Assembly: GCA_016871155.1 (NCBI GenBank)
Contig: VFZO01000001.1
Location: forward strand, 1-64,000
DNA length: 64,000 nucleotides
Reading direction: 5' to 3'
DNA from: Acidobacteriota bacterium
Lineage (GTDB): Bacteria; Acidobacteriota; Terriglobia; Bryobacterales; Bryobacteraceae
The notes under the pieces are model-generated. The model searched no databases and had not been told where the DNA came from. It saw only the letters and a list, made by a program, of their open reading frames with translations. Position numbers and translations under genes: made by a program. Of the stretch, positions 53,767-63,122 are shown piece after piece. Position 1 is the first letter of the stretch. The number at the start of each line of letters is the position of its first letter.

Positions 53767-55185
53767 CTACCTGACGTTGGCCATCTCGGCGCTGTAGCCG
53801 AACAGGTGTTTGTCCCGGATGCGCTCGGCGACTGCCGGGGGCACATAACGTTCCCAGGATTTGTCGCCGGTCTGAATCCGGTACAGAATCTCGGCGGGCA
53901 TTACGGGCAGGTCCTCGGCGTCAAACGCCGGGAGCGCGAAGATGCGCTTGTTTTCGAGCAAGTGGCCGTACAGGTGGCGCAGATGGGGCTCGACCTCGAG
54001 TTGGTCCGCCATTCGCGGGGCGTTCGCGACGGCATCCCACATCGGATAGGCGTATAGATCGGTGTCGCCGCGCAGGACCAGGGCCAGCCCTTCCAAAATC
54101 CCGCCCGGGAGTTCCTTGTAGTACTGCTCCTGAAAAACGCTTCGCAACGTGCCCAGGCCCATCACGTAGCCGACGGGCAGTTTCGTATAGCGCCGCAGGT
54201 ACGGCGTCAGATGATACGACGTAGAAAAATTGGAGATCATCACCGGGTGGCCCAATGCGCCGAGCAAGTCGACGCGGGCGAGAAAGTCGGCGTGGTCCAG
54301 TTCATCCTCGGACATGAGATTTTTCAAGCTCATCTCCATGAGCACGGCAAGCTTGCTTTCGTCCACTCCCTTTTCGGCGATCATCCGCTCACCGGCGCAG
54401 TACAGCATATCGAGCGTGACGTTGGTCACAGGGCGGAAGCGCCCGCGTTGCAGCAGCACCGGACGGCCGAAGAGAACCTCCGCAGGCTCGATCGCCTCCC
54501 CTTGCGCGGTAAACAAAGCCGCATCGGTCAGCCCCTGTGCCACCAATTGCAGACTCATCAGGCGATTATCGACACCGGCGAAGGCGGGTCCGGAGAACTT
54601 GATCATGTCCACTTCGATGCGAACGCGGCTAAGGCCGTCCATCAACGAGGCGATCAACTCCTCGGGCTTCTCGTTCAAGTAAAACGCACCGTAGATGAGG
54701 TTCACGCCCAGGATTCCGATCACCTCCTGCTCGCGCAGCGTAACCGGATCGAAGGGGCGCACGTGGATCAGAATCTCCGACGGTTCGGCGCGCGGTGCAT
54801 TTTGAAAACGAATCCCGAGCCAGCCGTGGCCGGTGCCCGGCTGCGACCGCCGGTTGGTCGCGACCGTATCGGCGAAGGCGAAAAACTTCGTCTTCTCGCC
54901 GCGGGCTTCATCCAGACGTTCCTGTAACAACCGGTACTCATGATTCAGCATCGCCTGCAGCCGCTGCCGGCTGACATAGCGCTGCGAGGGCCCGTAGATG
55001 GCGTCGGACACCACCATGTCGTAGGCCGACATCGCTTTGGCTACGGTGCCGGAGGACCGCCCGCTGCGAAAGAACCAGGCGACCACTTCCTGCGCCGCGC
55101 CAATCTCGGCGAAAGCGCCGTAGGTGGTCGGGTCCTGATTCAAATAGGCGGCTTTTTCGTGTGTGCTGATGACTTCCCTGTCCAT
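53767..55185 (-). CDS. Conserved cytosolic protein of uncertain function
   Basis: 472 aa ORF with normal codon usage: MDREVISTHEKAAYLNQDPTTYGAFAEIGAAQEVVAWFF...; no function I can name with confidence. Confidence 0.8.
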   Translation of the reverse strand: MDREVISTHEKAAYLNQDPTTYGAFAEIGAAQEVVAWFFRSGRSSGTVAKAMSAYDMVVSDAIYGPSQRYVSRQRLQAMLNHEYRLLQERLDEARGEKTKFFAFADTVATNRRSQPGTGHGWLGIRFQNAPRAEPSEILIHVRPFDPVTLREQEVIGILGVNLIYGAFYLNEKPEELIASLMDGLSRVRIEVDMIKFSGPAFAGVDNRLMSLQLVAQGLTDAALFTAQGEAIEPAEVLFGRPVLLQRGRFRPVTNVTLDMLYCAGERMIAEKGVDESKLAVLMEMSLKNLMSEDELDHADFLARVDLLGALGHPVMISNFSTSYHLTPYLRRYTKLPVGYVMGLGTLRSVFQEQYYKELPGGILEGLALVLRGDTDLYAYPMWDAVANAPRMADQLEVEPHLRHLYGHLLENKRIFALPAFDAEDLPVMPAEILYRIQTGDKSWERYVPPAVAERIRDKHLFGYSAEMANVR

Positions 55186-55241
55186 ACGACTATCTACCTA
55201 TTGTCTCTATCGGCAGGCGCTTCGGGTTGTATTCATTTTCT

Positions 55242-56273
55242 TCACGTTAATCCGCACGGCGAATTGCCTCCCAAATCGCCCCGCCCACCGGTACCGAAAC
55301 CAGCCAGAGTACCGTGACCCCGCCCACCACCAGCCAGCGCGCCCCCCCCGGTGGCGCTGCCGACTGCGAATATGGCGATCGCCTGCACCACGCCGTCCGG
55401 CATCAAGACACCCGACGTAAACCGCCAAGCCTTCTGCGGGATCCAGGTTGTCACCGAACGGTACCGGCCGGTCACCAGCGCCGCCAGGCCGGTAGCGGCG
55501 CCGGCGGCCGCATCCAACGGGAGCGTCAGCAGCAGCACCAGCGCCAGGAACGCCAGATCCTTGGCTAGCAGCACGCGCCAGCCGCGAATAGGGAAAAGAG
55601 AATACCGATCGGCGCCCGCGCCATCGATCGAGAGCATCAACTGGGTCTGCGTACTGAGGGCCAAGGTCACCATGGCCGCCAGCATCGGCCGCGCGTTCGC
55701 ATCCAGCGGCGGACCGAGAAATCCATACGCACCGGCGGTCGCGGCCAGCGCGAGCGCGAAGTACAGGTCCATCGTCCGCGCGGTGGTCCGCCAATGCAGC
55801 CGCACAATGGCGCCCATGGCCCCTGGCGGCCGGGGAATTTGCCGGAGCAATGCCCCGCCGCCCACGCGCCCCGCCGCCCGCCCGGCCCTGGACAGAAGGG
55901 CCACGCCGGCCAGCGCCCCCAGCATTCCGGCAGCGCCTTGCCAGCCGCTCCAATACAACCCCAACGCGCCCAGCCACACGAACGGGCTGGCCAACCAGGC
56001 GGCGGCGCGGATCAGGCTCCATTCGGCCCCGGCGAGCGGCCAAAGCAGCCTTCGTTCCGGCGGCGCCTTTGCCAGAGGGTCCGTCGCCATCGGGAAGAGT
56101 ACGACGGCCGCCAGCAGCAGCGCCAGGAAGTAGCCGCTTTCCGGCTGTTGGAACAGCAGCAACAGGAAGAGGCTGAAGTTCTGGCCCGTGATCGATGCGT
56201 AGCCCTTCACCTCGCGCGAGGCCGCCACCCAGATGGCCCGGAGGACGGCGATTACCGGCCCTGGTCGAACCAT
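55242..56273 (-). CDS. ABC transporter permease, C-terminus frameshifted at C8/G8 tract
   Basis: 343 aa as read; multiple TM helices; overlaps the stop of the ATPase gene; low-complexity C-terminus in the current frame. Confidence 0.8.
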   Translation of the reverse strand: MVRPGPVIAVLRAIWVAASREVKGYASITGQNFSLFLLLLFQQPESGYFLALLLAAVVLFPMATDPLAKAPPERRLLWPLAGAEWSLIRAAAWLASPFVWLGALGLYWSGWQGAAGMLGALAGVALLSRAGRAAGRVGGGALLRQIPRPPGAMGAIVRLHWRTTARTMDLYFALALAATAGAYGFLGPPLDANARPMLAAMVTLALSTQTQLMLSIDGAGADRYSLFPIRGWRVLLAKDLAFLALVLLLTLPLDAAAGAATGLAALVTGRYRSVTTWIPQKAWRFTSGVLMPDGVVQAIAIFAVGSATGGGALAGGGRGHGTLAGFGTGGRGDLGGNSPCGLT

Positions 56274-56962
56274 TCGAAGCCCTCCGCCTCCACTGCCTCG
56301 AAGTACTGGGATTCGACCGGGCCGGGCAGGTCGCGGATGGGGGAATCGAGCACGATACGGCCGCCGCGCAGGATCAAAATCTGATCGGCCACGCAGTCCA
56401 CCAACGAAAGAATGTGCGAAGTCAGAAAGATCGTGACGCCGCGCGCGGCCAAGGCGCGCAGCGCGCCCCGGAGGGTCTGCGTCGTAACGGGATCCAGCCC
56501 CTCGAACGGTTCGTCCAGAAACAGAACCTTCGGGTTCGTCAGCAGCGCCATAGCCAAGGCGGTCTTCTTCCGCATTCCGTACGAACACTGATTAATAAAC
56601 GTATCCCGCGCTTCCAGCAGGCCCAACCGCCGGAGCAGCGGCTCAGAGTGACCGGGCGTCTCGTGCACGGCCGCCGTTAGGTCCAAATGCTCTTGAATCG
56701 TAAGGCCATCGAACAACGCCATGTTCTCCGGCAGGACGCCGGACACCGCGCGCGCCTCCCGCGTTCCGATGGGCAAGCCGGCGACGGTAGCGTTGCCTGC
56801 GGTGGGCGGCAGCAGCCCGGTCAGCATCTTCACGAGCGTCGATTTCCCCGCGCCGTTTGGCCCCAAAAGCGCGCACACCGAGCCGCTAGCTGTTTGGAAT
56901 GTGGCCGAGTCCACGGCGTTGAATTCTCCGAACCGCTTCGTAAGTCCATCGCAAACGATCAT
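56252..56962 (-). CDS. ABC transporter ATP-binding protein
   Basis: 236 aa; LLGPNGAGKSTLVKMLTGLL Walker A, YGMRKKTALAMALL signature-like, VLFLDEPFEGLDP Walker B. Confidence 0.95.
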   Translation of the reverse strand: MIVCDGLTKRFGEFNAVDSATFQTASGSVCALLGPNGAGKSTLVKMLTGLLPPTAGNATVAGLPIGTREARAVSGVLPENMALFDGLTIQEHLDLTAAVHETPGHSEPLLRRLGLLEARDTFINQCSYGMRKKTALAMALLTNPKVLFLDEPFEGLDPVTTQTLRGALRALAARGVTIFLTSHILSLVDCVADQILILRGGRIVLDSPIRDLPGPVESQYFEAVEAEGFEWFDQGR

Positions 56963-56994
56963 GAATCCAGTATGATTGCCTCACAAGGGCTCCC

Positions 56995-59900
56995 ATGAAA
57001 ACGTCTTTCTGGCCGCTGCTGGCGGCGTGCGCTTTACTCGGCCAGGATACCGGTGTGCTGACCGGCACGGTGACGGATTCGACCGGCGCGGTGGTCGTGG
57101 GCGCGCAGGTGGTGGCGACGAATACGTCGACGAACTTCGAGTCGACGGGCGAGTCGAATGGGGAAGGGTTGTATCGCATCCCGTTTCTGCGCCCTGGGAC
57201 TTATCGGGTCCGGATCACGGCGGCCGGCTTCAAAACGTTTTTGCGCGAGAATGCAGAACTGCGATTGGGCGCCACGCTGCCGGTCAACGGCGTGATGGAA
57301 CTTGGCGCGGTTTCGGACTCGGTGCAGGTCACAGCGGAGTCGCCGTTGCTTGAGACCGAAACGTCCACCACCGGCACCGTCGTTACCGGCGAGTTTTTCC
57401 AACGAATGCCGCTCTTCCAACGGCACTCCCGGTCCCTGCTGTACCTCACGCCCGGCGTGAACGTCAGCGGATTGGGCTATGGAGGTTCGCTCGGCGGTTT
57501 CTCCATCAATGGCGGCGCCACCGGAAATATTGGTTATTTCGAGGACGGCATGTATGGCGTGCAGCCTAGCGGCAACAATACAACCGACACGATTCTCAGC
57601 ACGATTGAAGAGGCGAAGGTCATCACCACCGTCCCGCCGGCCGAATACGGCCACTCCGCGGGCGGCGCCATCGTTATCGTCAAGAAGAGCGGCACCAACC
57701 TTCCGCACGGCGGCGGCGGAATCCTCTTCCGCGAGGGGCCCATGCAGCACCGCCGGTTCATGCAGGCGGCCCGCTTTGAGCAGACCGGCAACAGCCTCCA
57801 CTTCTACCAGCCCGACTTCAATCTGAGCGGTCCCGTTGTCATTCCGAAACTCTACAACGGGCGGAACAAGACCTTTTTCATGTTCGCCGGCCAATACCTG
57901 ATGGAGCGCCAGGGCGAGCAGATTTCGTGGAGCGTCCCAACGCCGGAAGAACTCGCCGGTGACTTCCGCTTCGGCGGCCGGCCCGGCGTCAATCCGATCT
58001 ACGATGCGCGCTCCACTGCGGTGAACAACGGCATTTGGTCGCGGACGCCCTTTCCAGGCAACGTGATTCCACGCGCGCAGTGGGACCCGGTGGCCACCCG
58101 GTTCCTCGGCGAAAAGGTTTGGGAGGTTCCCAACCTGCCTGGGACGCCAACGGCGACCGGCATTACCGGAAACCTGCAACTACCACGCCAGAAAACCGTG
58201 GATTGGTCCAACTACAGCCTCCGCATGGATCAACAGTTTGCCAGCCGGTTCAAGATGTTCTTCAACTGGAGCTACAACACACGCACCGCGTTCACTCCGA
58301 ATCTCGATGTGGTCAATCTCCTTTACAACACGTCGCAGCGGATTTCCCGCGATGCGCAGACCACGTCCGGCATTGGCGCCACCTACACGCTGACGCCTAC
58401 CACGATCAGCGAGACGCGCATCAATTACTACCGCTTCCGCAACGATGCCGCCTGGCCCGGATTCGGCTCCGACTTCGGCAAACTGCTGGGCATTCCCAAC
58501 ATCGGCGCGGGCAGCATGCCCGTGGTCACCGGCATCCCCAACGTTGCCAATCCGAGCTTGAACGTGGAGGAGACGATCAACTTCCGGGAGGACGTCAGCA
58601 AGCTCTCCGGCAAGCACGCCTTCAAGTTCGGCGCCGATATCATGCGGCTGCGGCGGAACAACTATACGCGGGACAACAACGCGGGAACGTTTAACCTGGC
58701 CTCCACGGCGGGGTTGAATCCGAACGGCTCCGGCATTCCCAACACCGGCGGGAATGCGCTCAGCCAGTTGATGGTGGGCGCCGTCTCCAGCTACACCATT
58801 ACGTCCAACCTTTTGAGCAATCTGCCGCGCAACTGGATTCAATCGTTCTACGCACAGGACGACTGGAAGATCCTGCCCACGCTCACGCTCAACATCGGCG
58901 TTCGCTATCAGGTGCAGAGCACGCAGAACAACAAGTACGGGCAGATTTCGAGCTTCGATCCGCTGGGCGCCGATAACGTCGTAGCCGGCGGGCGTGGTGT
59001 CATCACGCACCCCAAGAGGGTACACAAGAAGGACTGGAATAATTTCCAGCCCCGCGTTGGCCTGGCCTGGACACTGCCGCGCCGTTTTGTGTTGCGAACG
59101 GGGTTTGCGGTGTCCACGGTGGATGAGCGGCTACCGGTGGCGCCCTCGGAAGAGTACGGTGCCGTGACCTCGCGCATCGACACACCGAACGGCGACTTCC
59201 GGCCCCGCTTCCAACTGAGCCAGGGCCCGCTGGCCTCCCTGCTGCTGCGGCCCGCGCAGCGCGCCGACGGCACCATCCCGTTTGCCGGGACGAATTTCGG
59301 CGGGCGCGGCGCTACGTGGGTGGATCCGAATCGCGTCTCGCCCTACACCATGAGTTGGAACTTCGGCCTGCAGCACAGCTTCGCGTCCAATTATCTGGTG
59401 GAAGTGTCCTACACGGCGAACGCTTCGGTGAACGGATTCGAGAACCGCGAAATCAACGGTCTTTCCTACGATTGGGCGAACAACCTGCGTCTAACCGATC
59501 CGGCGCAGTTCAGCGCGTTTCAGTCCAACACCCAGATCTTCCGGCCGTTCCCGAACTTTGGCGGAATTCAATTCCGAACCAACGGCGCACGCTCGAACTA
59601 CCACGCCGGGACCGTGAAAATTGACAAGCGCATATCGAACGGCCTGTCGTTCCTGACGTTCTACACCTACTCCAAGGTAATCGACTCCTCAAGTTCCAAC
59701 AACCTTCTGCCGCGCTCCATGGATCGCGCCGAGGCGGCCAACAACCGGACCCACCAATACACCGGCAGTATGACGTACGAGCTGCCGTTCGGCAGAGGGC
59801 GCAAATGGCTCAACTCCAACGGCTGGACCAACGCCGTCTTCGGCGGATTCGACGTCGTATACCTGTACCGGATCTCGAGCGGCGATTCGCTGACCTTCAC

Positions 59901-60372
59901 TTTCGCCGGCAGCCCGGTTCAATACATGCCCGGCGTCGTAGCCACTCGCGCCGGCCGGCCCAACTCGACGGGTGACCGCGCCCGGTTGCGGGACAACTGG
60001 CAGGACATCGGCACCAACCGCTTTGTCCAGGCGGCGCAAAACACGCTGATCGAGTCGATGAACTACTTCTCCTACCCGGCCGCCTTCACAATGGGCAACG
60101 TGGGCCGGAACACGTTCGACCGGCAGCGCTTCATCGATTCCCAGTTCTCCGCCTCCAAGAAGTGGAATGTCCGCGAACGTTACACGACCGAGTTCCGCTT
60201 CGACTTCCAGAATCCGCTCAAGTGGTTTAACTTGTCGGCGCCCAACACGGTCGTGAATTTCACGAACCCGGCGGCATTCGGCAAGGTTTCCACGTCGACC
60301 TCCGACGAGGGCACGACGGCAAACGCCGGCGGCCAGGGGCTGATGAATATTACTTTGTCGTTCCGGTTTTGA
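56995..60372 (+). CDS. TonB-dependent receptor (Oar-like)
   Basis: 1125 aa; LTGTVTDSTGAVVVGAQVVATNTSTN; barrel ending ITLSFRF. Confidence 0.94.
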   Translation: MKTSFWPLLAACALLGQDTGVLTGTVTDSTGAVVVGAQVVATNTSTNFESTGESNGEGLYRIPFLRPGTYRVRITAAGFKTFLRENAELRLGATLPVNGVMELGAVSDSVQVTAESPLLETETSTTGTVVTGEFFQRMPLFQRHSRSLLYLTPGVNVSGLGYGGSLGGFSINGGATGNIGYFEDGMYGVQPSGNNTTDTILSTIEEAKVITTVPPAEYGHSAGGAIVIVKKSGTNLPHGGGGILFREGPMQHRRFMQAARFEQTGNSLHFYQPDFNLSGPVVIPKLYNGRNKTFFMFAGQYLMERQGEQISWSVPTPEELAGDFRFGGRPGVNPIYDARSTAVNNGIWSRTPFPGNVIPRAQWDPVATRFLGEKVWEVPNLPGTPTATGITGNLQLPRQKTVDWSNYSLRMDQQFASRFKMFFNWSYNTRTAFTPNLDVVNLLYNTSQRISRDAQTTSGIGATYTLTPTTISETRINYYRFRNDAAWPGFGSDFGKLLGIPNIGAGSMPVVTGIPNVANPSLNVEETINFREDVSKLSGKHAFKFGADIMRLRRNNYTRDNNAGTFNLASTAGLNPNGSGIPNTGGNALSQLMVGAVSSYTITSNLLSNLPRNWIQSFYAQDDWKILPTLTLNIGVRYQVQSTQNNKYGQISSFDPLGADNVVAGGRGVITHPKRVHKKDWNNFQPRVGLAWTLPRRFVLRTGFAVSTVDERLPVAPSEEYGAVTSRIDTPNGDFRPRFQLSQGPLASLLLRPAQRADGTIPFAGTNFGGRGATWVDPNRVSPYTMSWNFGLQHSFASNYLVEVSYTANASVNGFENREINGLSYDWANNLRLTDPAQFSAFQSNTQIFRPFPNFGGIQFRTNGARSNYHAGTVKIDKRISNGLSFLTFYTYSKVIDSSSSNNLLPRSMDRAEAANNRTHQYTGSMTYELPFGRGRKWLNSNGWTNAVFGGFDVVYLYRISSGDSLTFTFAGSPVQYMPGVVATRAGRPNSTGDRARLRDNWQDIGTNRFVQAAQNTLIESMNYFSYPAAFTMGNVGRNTFDRQRFIDSQFSASKKWNVRERYTTEFRFDFQNPLKWFNLSAPNTVVNFTNPAAFGKVSTSTSDEGTTANAGGQGLMNITLSFRF

Positions 60373-60484
60373 GGCGGCTTCATCCGGTTTCGGAATGAAA
60401 GTTGCCGCTGAGTTGCGAGGGAAACGCGTGGCCGCGATTGTACGCAACCTGACGCGGGATTGACCACGGCGTTTTGACGCCGCG

Positions 60485-61228
60485 CTACGGCTGATACACA
60501 ACGCCGCGAGGCCCGAACAGGCCCAGGTCGTGCGCCACGCCTCGAACAAACGCCCCGATCCGGGACGCCACCCATCGGACCGCCGTCCAGATTTTGGCGA
60601 GAGCGAATCGGTACACGCGGAAATACTGTTGCGCCACTTTAAATACGCCCACCGAAAGCGCCGCCAGCACCAGGCCGAGGCAAAGGAGAATCAAGCCCTG
60701 GTCGGCTTCGGTGAGATGCGCGAGAGCTTCCGAAACGTCGGTCTTCAGGCGGATGTTGCTCAGCGTGGCCGCCAGTTCCCACAGGTCCGGCCGGTAGATG
60801 CGGGTCAGGCCGAGAATCACCAGCGTCGAGCCGGCGGTCAGCAGGCCCGCGCTGGCGGCAAAGAGCCCGGCCAAAATGCCTGTGAGCGCCGCCACCAGAT
60901 AGGCGGTCGCGCCGGTCAGCGCCGCGGTGAGCGGGAGTCCAAAGATCGTTCCGAACAACATGCCCAGCACGCGTATGGGAAGACGCAGTTTTGTCTCCCG
61001 CGCGGCGACGGGCGTCCGGCCGGCGGCGAGTTCGGCTGGCTCGCCGAGATTTCGCAACACCTGCAGCATTCGCGCGGGTCCGTCGTCTCCGGGCGTCTGC
61101 CGGTATGCGTCCCGAATATGGGAATCCAACTCGCGAATGAATTCGTTCCGCTCCGCCAAGGGCAGGCCGGTGAGCCGCACCCGTACCCGGTCCAAATAGT
61201 CATTCACCAGCAATCCGTTTGTGTCCAT
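60485..61228 (-). CDS. HAAS/DUF1700-like membrane protein
   Basis: 247 aa from ATG 61228; NDYLDRVRVRLTGLPLAERNEFIRELDSHIRDAYRQ then TM helices; directly downstream of a PadR gene. Confidence 0.85.
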   Translation of the reverse strand: MDTNGLLVNDYLDRVRVRLTGLPLAERNEFIRELDSHIRDAYRQTPGDDGPARMLQVLRNLGEPAELAAGRTPVAARETKLRLPIRVLGMLFGTIFGLPLTAALTGATAYLVAALTGILAGLFAASAGLLTAGSTLVILGLTRIYRPDLWELAATLSNIRLKTDVSEALAHLTEADQGLILLCLGLVLAALSVGVFKVAQQYFRVYRFALAKIWTAVRWVASRIGAFVRGVAHDLGLFGPRGVVYQP

Positions 61229-61232
61229 GGTG

Positions 61233-61622
61233 TTATTGCGCCTTTCTGATTGGAAGTCCCACGAGTTGCGGTCCGGCTGTCTCCGCCGCCGCATCGCGAA
61301 TGAGCAACGCCAGATGGTTGAACTCGCCGCGAAGCTCTTCAAACAGCGCCTGGCCGTCGCCGGTGAGAGTGTAATATTTGCGCGGCGGCCCGTGTTCGGA
61401 CTCTACCCATTCCGACGCAACCAGGCCGTCGCGATCCAGACGCGCGAGGATCGGGTATATCGTCCCCTCCTTCAGCGGAGGGCCTTCGCCCGTCGAAAGC
61501 GCCTTGATTAATGAGTAGCCGTAATGGCGGGTCCGGTAAAGCGCCGCCATGGCGGCCAGTTCCAGCAGGCCCTTTCGGATCTGGACCACTCGGCGGTCCT
61601 TGTTTTCTTCGGTATACGCCAC
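61233..61622 (-). CDS. PadR-family transcriptional regulator
   Basis: 129 aa; GLLELAAMAALYRTRHYGYSLIKALS...LKEGTIYPILARLDRDGLVASEW; GTG start. Confidence 0.94.
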   Translation of the reverse strand: MAYTEENKDRRVVQIRKGLLELAAMAALYRTRHYGYSLIKALSTGEGPPLKEGTIYPILARLDRDGLVASEWVESEHGPPRKYYTLTGDGQALFEELRGEFNHLALLIRDAAAETAGPQLVGLPIRKAQ

Positions 61623-61671
61623 TCAGAGCAGTATACGTTACTTCTATGTACTATGTTCCGATGAATAGCAT

Positions 61672-63057
61672 TTATTTCTTCCCGAACGCGTACAACGCCT
61701 GCGCCGTGCGCAGATACAGCGTATCGTCCGCGATGGCCGGGGTGGCGTAGATCGGCTCGTCGAAGTCGTTGACAGACAAAGTTTCCCAGTCCTCGCCCGC
61801 CCTTAGAACCGCCGTCTTGCCTTTTTCGCTGCACAGGAAGATCTTGCCGTCGGCGGCCACCGGCGAAGCGTAGTAGCCGTCGATGGCGCCTTGCACACGG
61901 GCGGTTTTCTTGATTTCGCCGGTTTTGGCCGACATCGCCGTGACGATGCCACCGGTTTTCACGGTATACAGGACGCCATCCAGAACGAGGGGCGACGGCA
62001 CCTCCGGCACCATTCGCTGATGCTTCCAGACGACGTGCGTGTCCGTCAGGTCGCCGCGCGCGTCGCCAGGCCGGACGGCCATGGTCACGTTGTTCGCCTC
62101 CCGGCGTGCCCGGTAGAAGCCCCATTCGCGGCGATCCAGGCCGCCGTCTTTGTCCAAGTCGATGGCCGTCCAGCTGCCGCCGTGCCTCCAAGGTTCGGGT
62201 AACTCGGCGCTCTGCAGCTTTCCGTCCTTGTTGGCGTCGGCCGTGGCCGCGGCCTCCTCGAAGGCCGGGATCGGTTTAGCCTGGCCCGGATCGGCGCCAG
62301 GCGCCCAGCCGGTGGCGTAAATCGTATCGCCCTCGGCGACGGCCGAGGCCTTGATCTGCCAGGAAAGGCCGCGCACCGACCACCGCTCCCGGCCGGTCGC
62401 CACGTCGTAAGCGGCCAGAAGATAGGAGCCGGGGACTATGATCTGATCCCGGTACAGTGTCGCGGTGGCGAACCCGTGCACGACCGCTGGCCGGACCGTG
62501 CGCCACAGCTCACGGCCGGTATTCTTGTTCAAGGCCAGCAGATACGACTCCGAATCCTGATCGCACAGCAGAATCAGCGTCTCGCCGGCCAGGATCGGCG
62601 AGGCCGCCATACCGTGCAGATTGACGAAGGGTCCCAAGGGGACGCGCCAGCGCTCATCGCCGTCCGGACCGTAGGAGACCAGGCCGAATTCGCTGAAGAA
62701 GGCGTAGACGTTGGATCCGTCGGTGACCGGCGTGGGGCTGGCGGCGTTGTTCAGTTTGTGGCGGGCATCGGTCCTCGCCGGCTGCAGCGGACGCCGCCAC
62801 AGCACCTTGCCCGACGCGCGGTCCAGCTTCATCGTCAGAAGCCGGTTGTTCTCGTACCCCGTCAGGAACAGCGCGTCGCGCGTCAGCACAGGGGACGAAC
62901 TCCCCGCGGGAACCTCCACCCGCCAGCGGACGTTCTTGCTGGGGCCGATCTCCGCCGGCAGCGCCTGCGACACCGCGACACCCGAACCATTCGGGCCCCG
63001 GAACGAGGGCCACTCGGCTCCGGAGCAGACGCTCATTAGAATCCACGCGATGCGCAT
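61672..63057 (-). CDS. PQQ-binding-like beta-propeller protein with EF-hand-like pair
   Basis: 461 aa; PSFRGPNGSGVA; PQQ repeats; DANKDGKLQSAEL and DLDKDGGLDRREW calcium-loop motifs. Confidence 0.9.
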   Translation of the reverse strand: MRIAWILMSVCSGAEWPSFRGPNGSGVAVSQALPAEIGPSKNVRWRVEVPAGSSSPVLTRDALFLTGYENNRLLTMKLDRASGKVLWRRPLQPARTDARHKLNNAASPTPVTDGSNVYAFFSEFGLVSYGPDGDERWRVPLGPFVNLHGMAASPILAGETLILLCDQDSESYLLALNKNTGRELWRTVRPAVVHGFATATLYRDQIIVPGSYLLAAYDVATGRERWSVRGLSWQIKASAVAEGDTIYATGWAPGADPGQAKPIPAFEEAAATADANKDGKLQSAELPEPWRHGGSWTAIDLDKDGGLDRREWGFYRARREANNVTMAVRPGDARGDLTDTHVVWKHQRMVPEVPSPLVLDGVLYTVKTGGIVTAMSAKTGEIKKTARVQGAIDGYYASPVAADGKIFLCSEKGKTAVLRAGEDWETLSVNDFDEPIYATPAIADDTLYLRTAQALYAFGKK

Positions 63058-63122
63058 CGCTGAAATTGTATCCTGCGCGGAGCGGAGAAATGGTGCATGC
63101 TGGGAGACAAGAAGGAGTCTTT

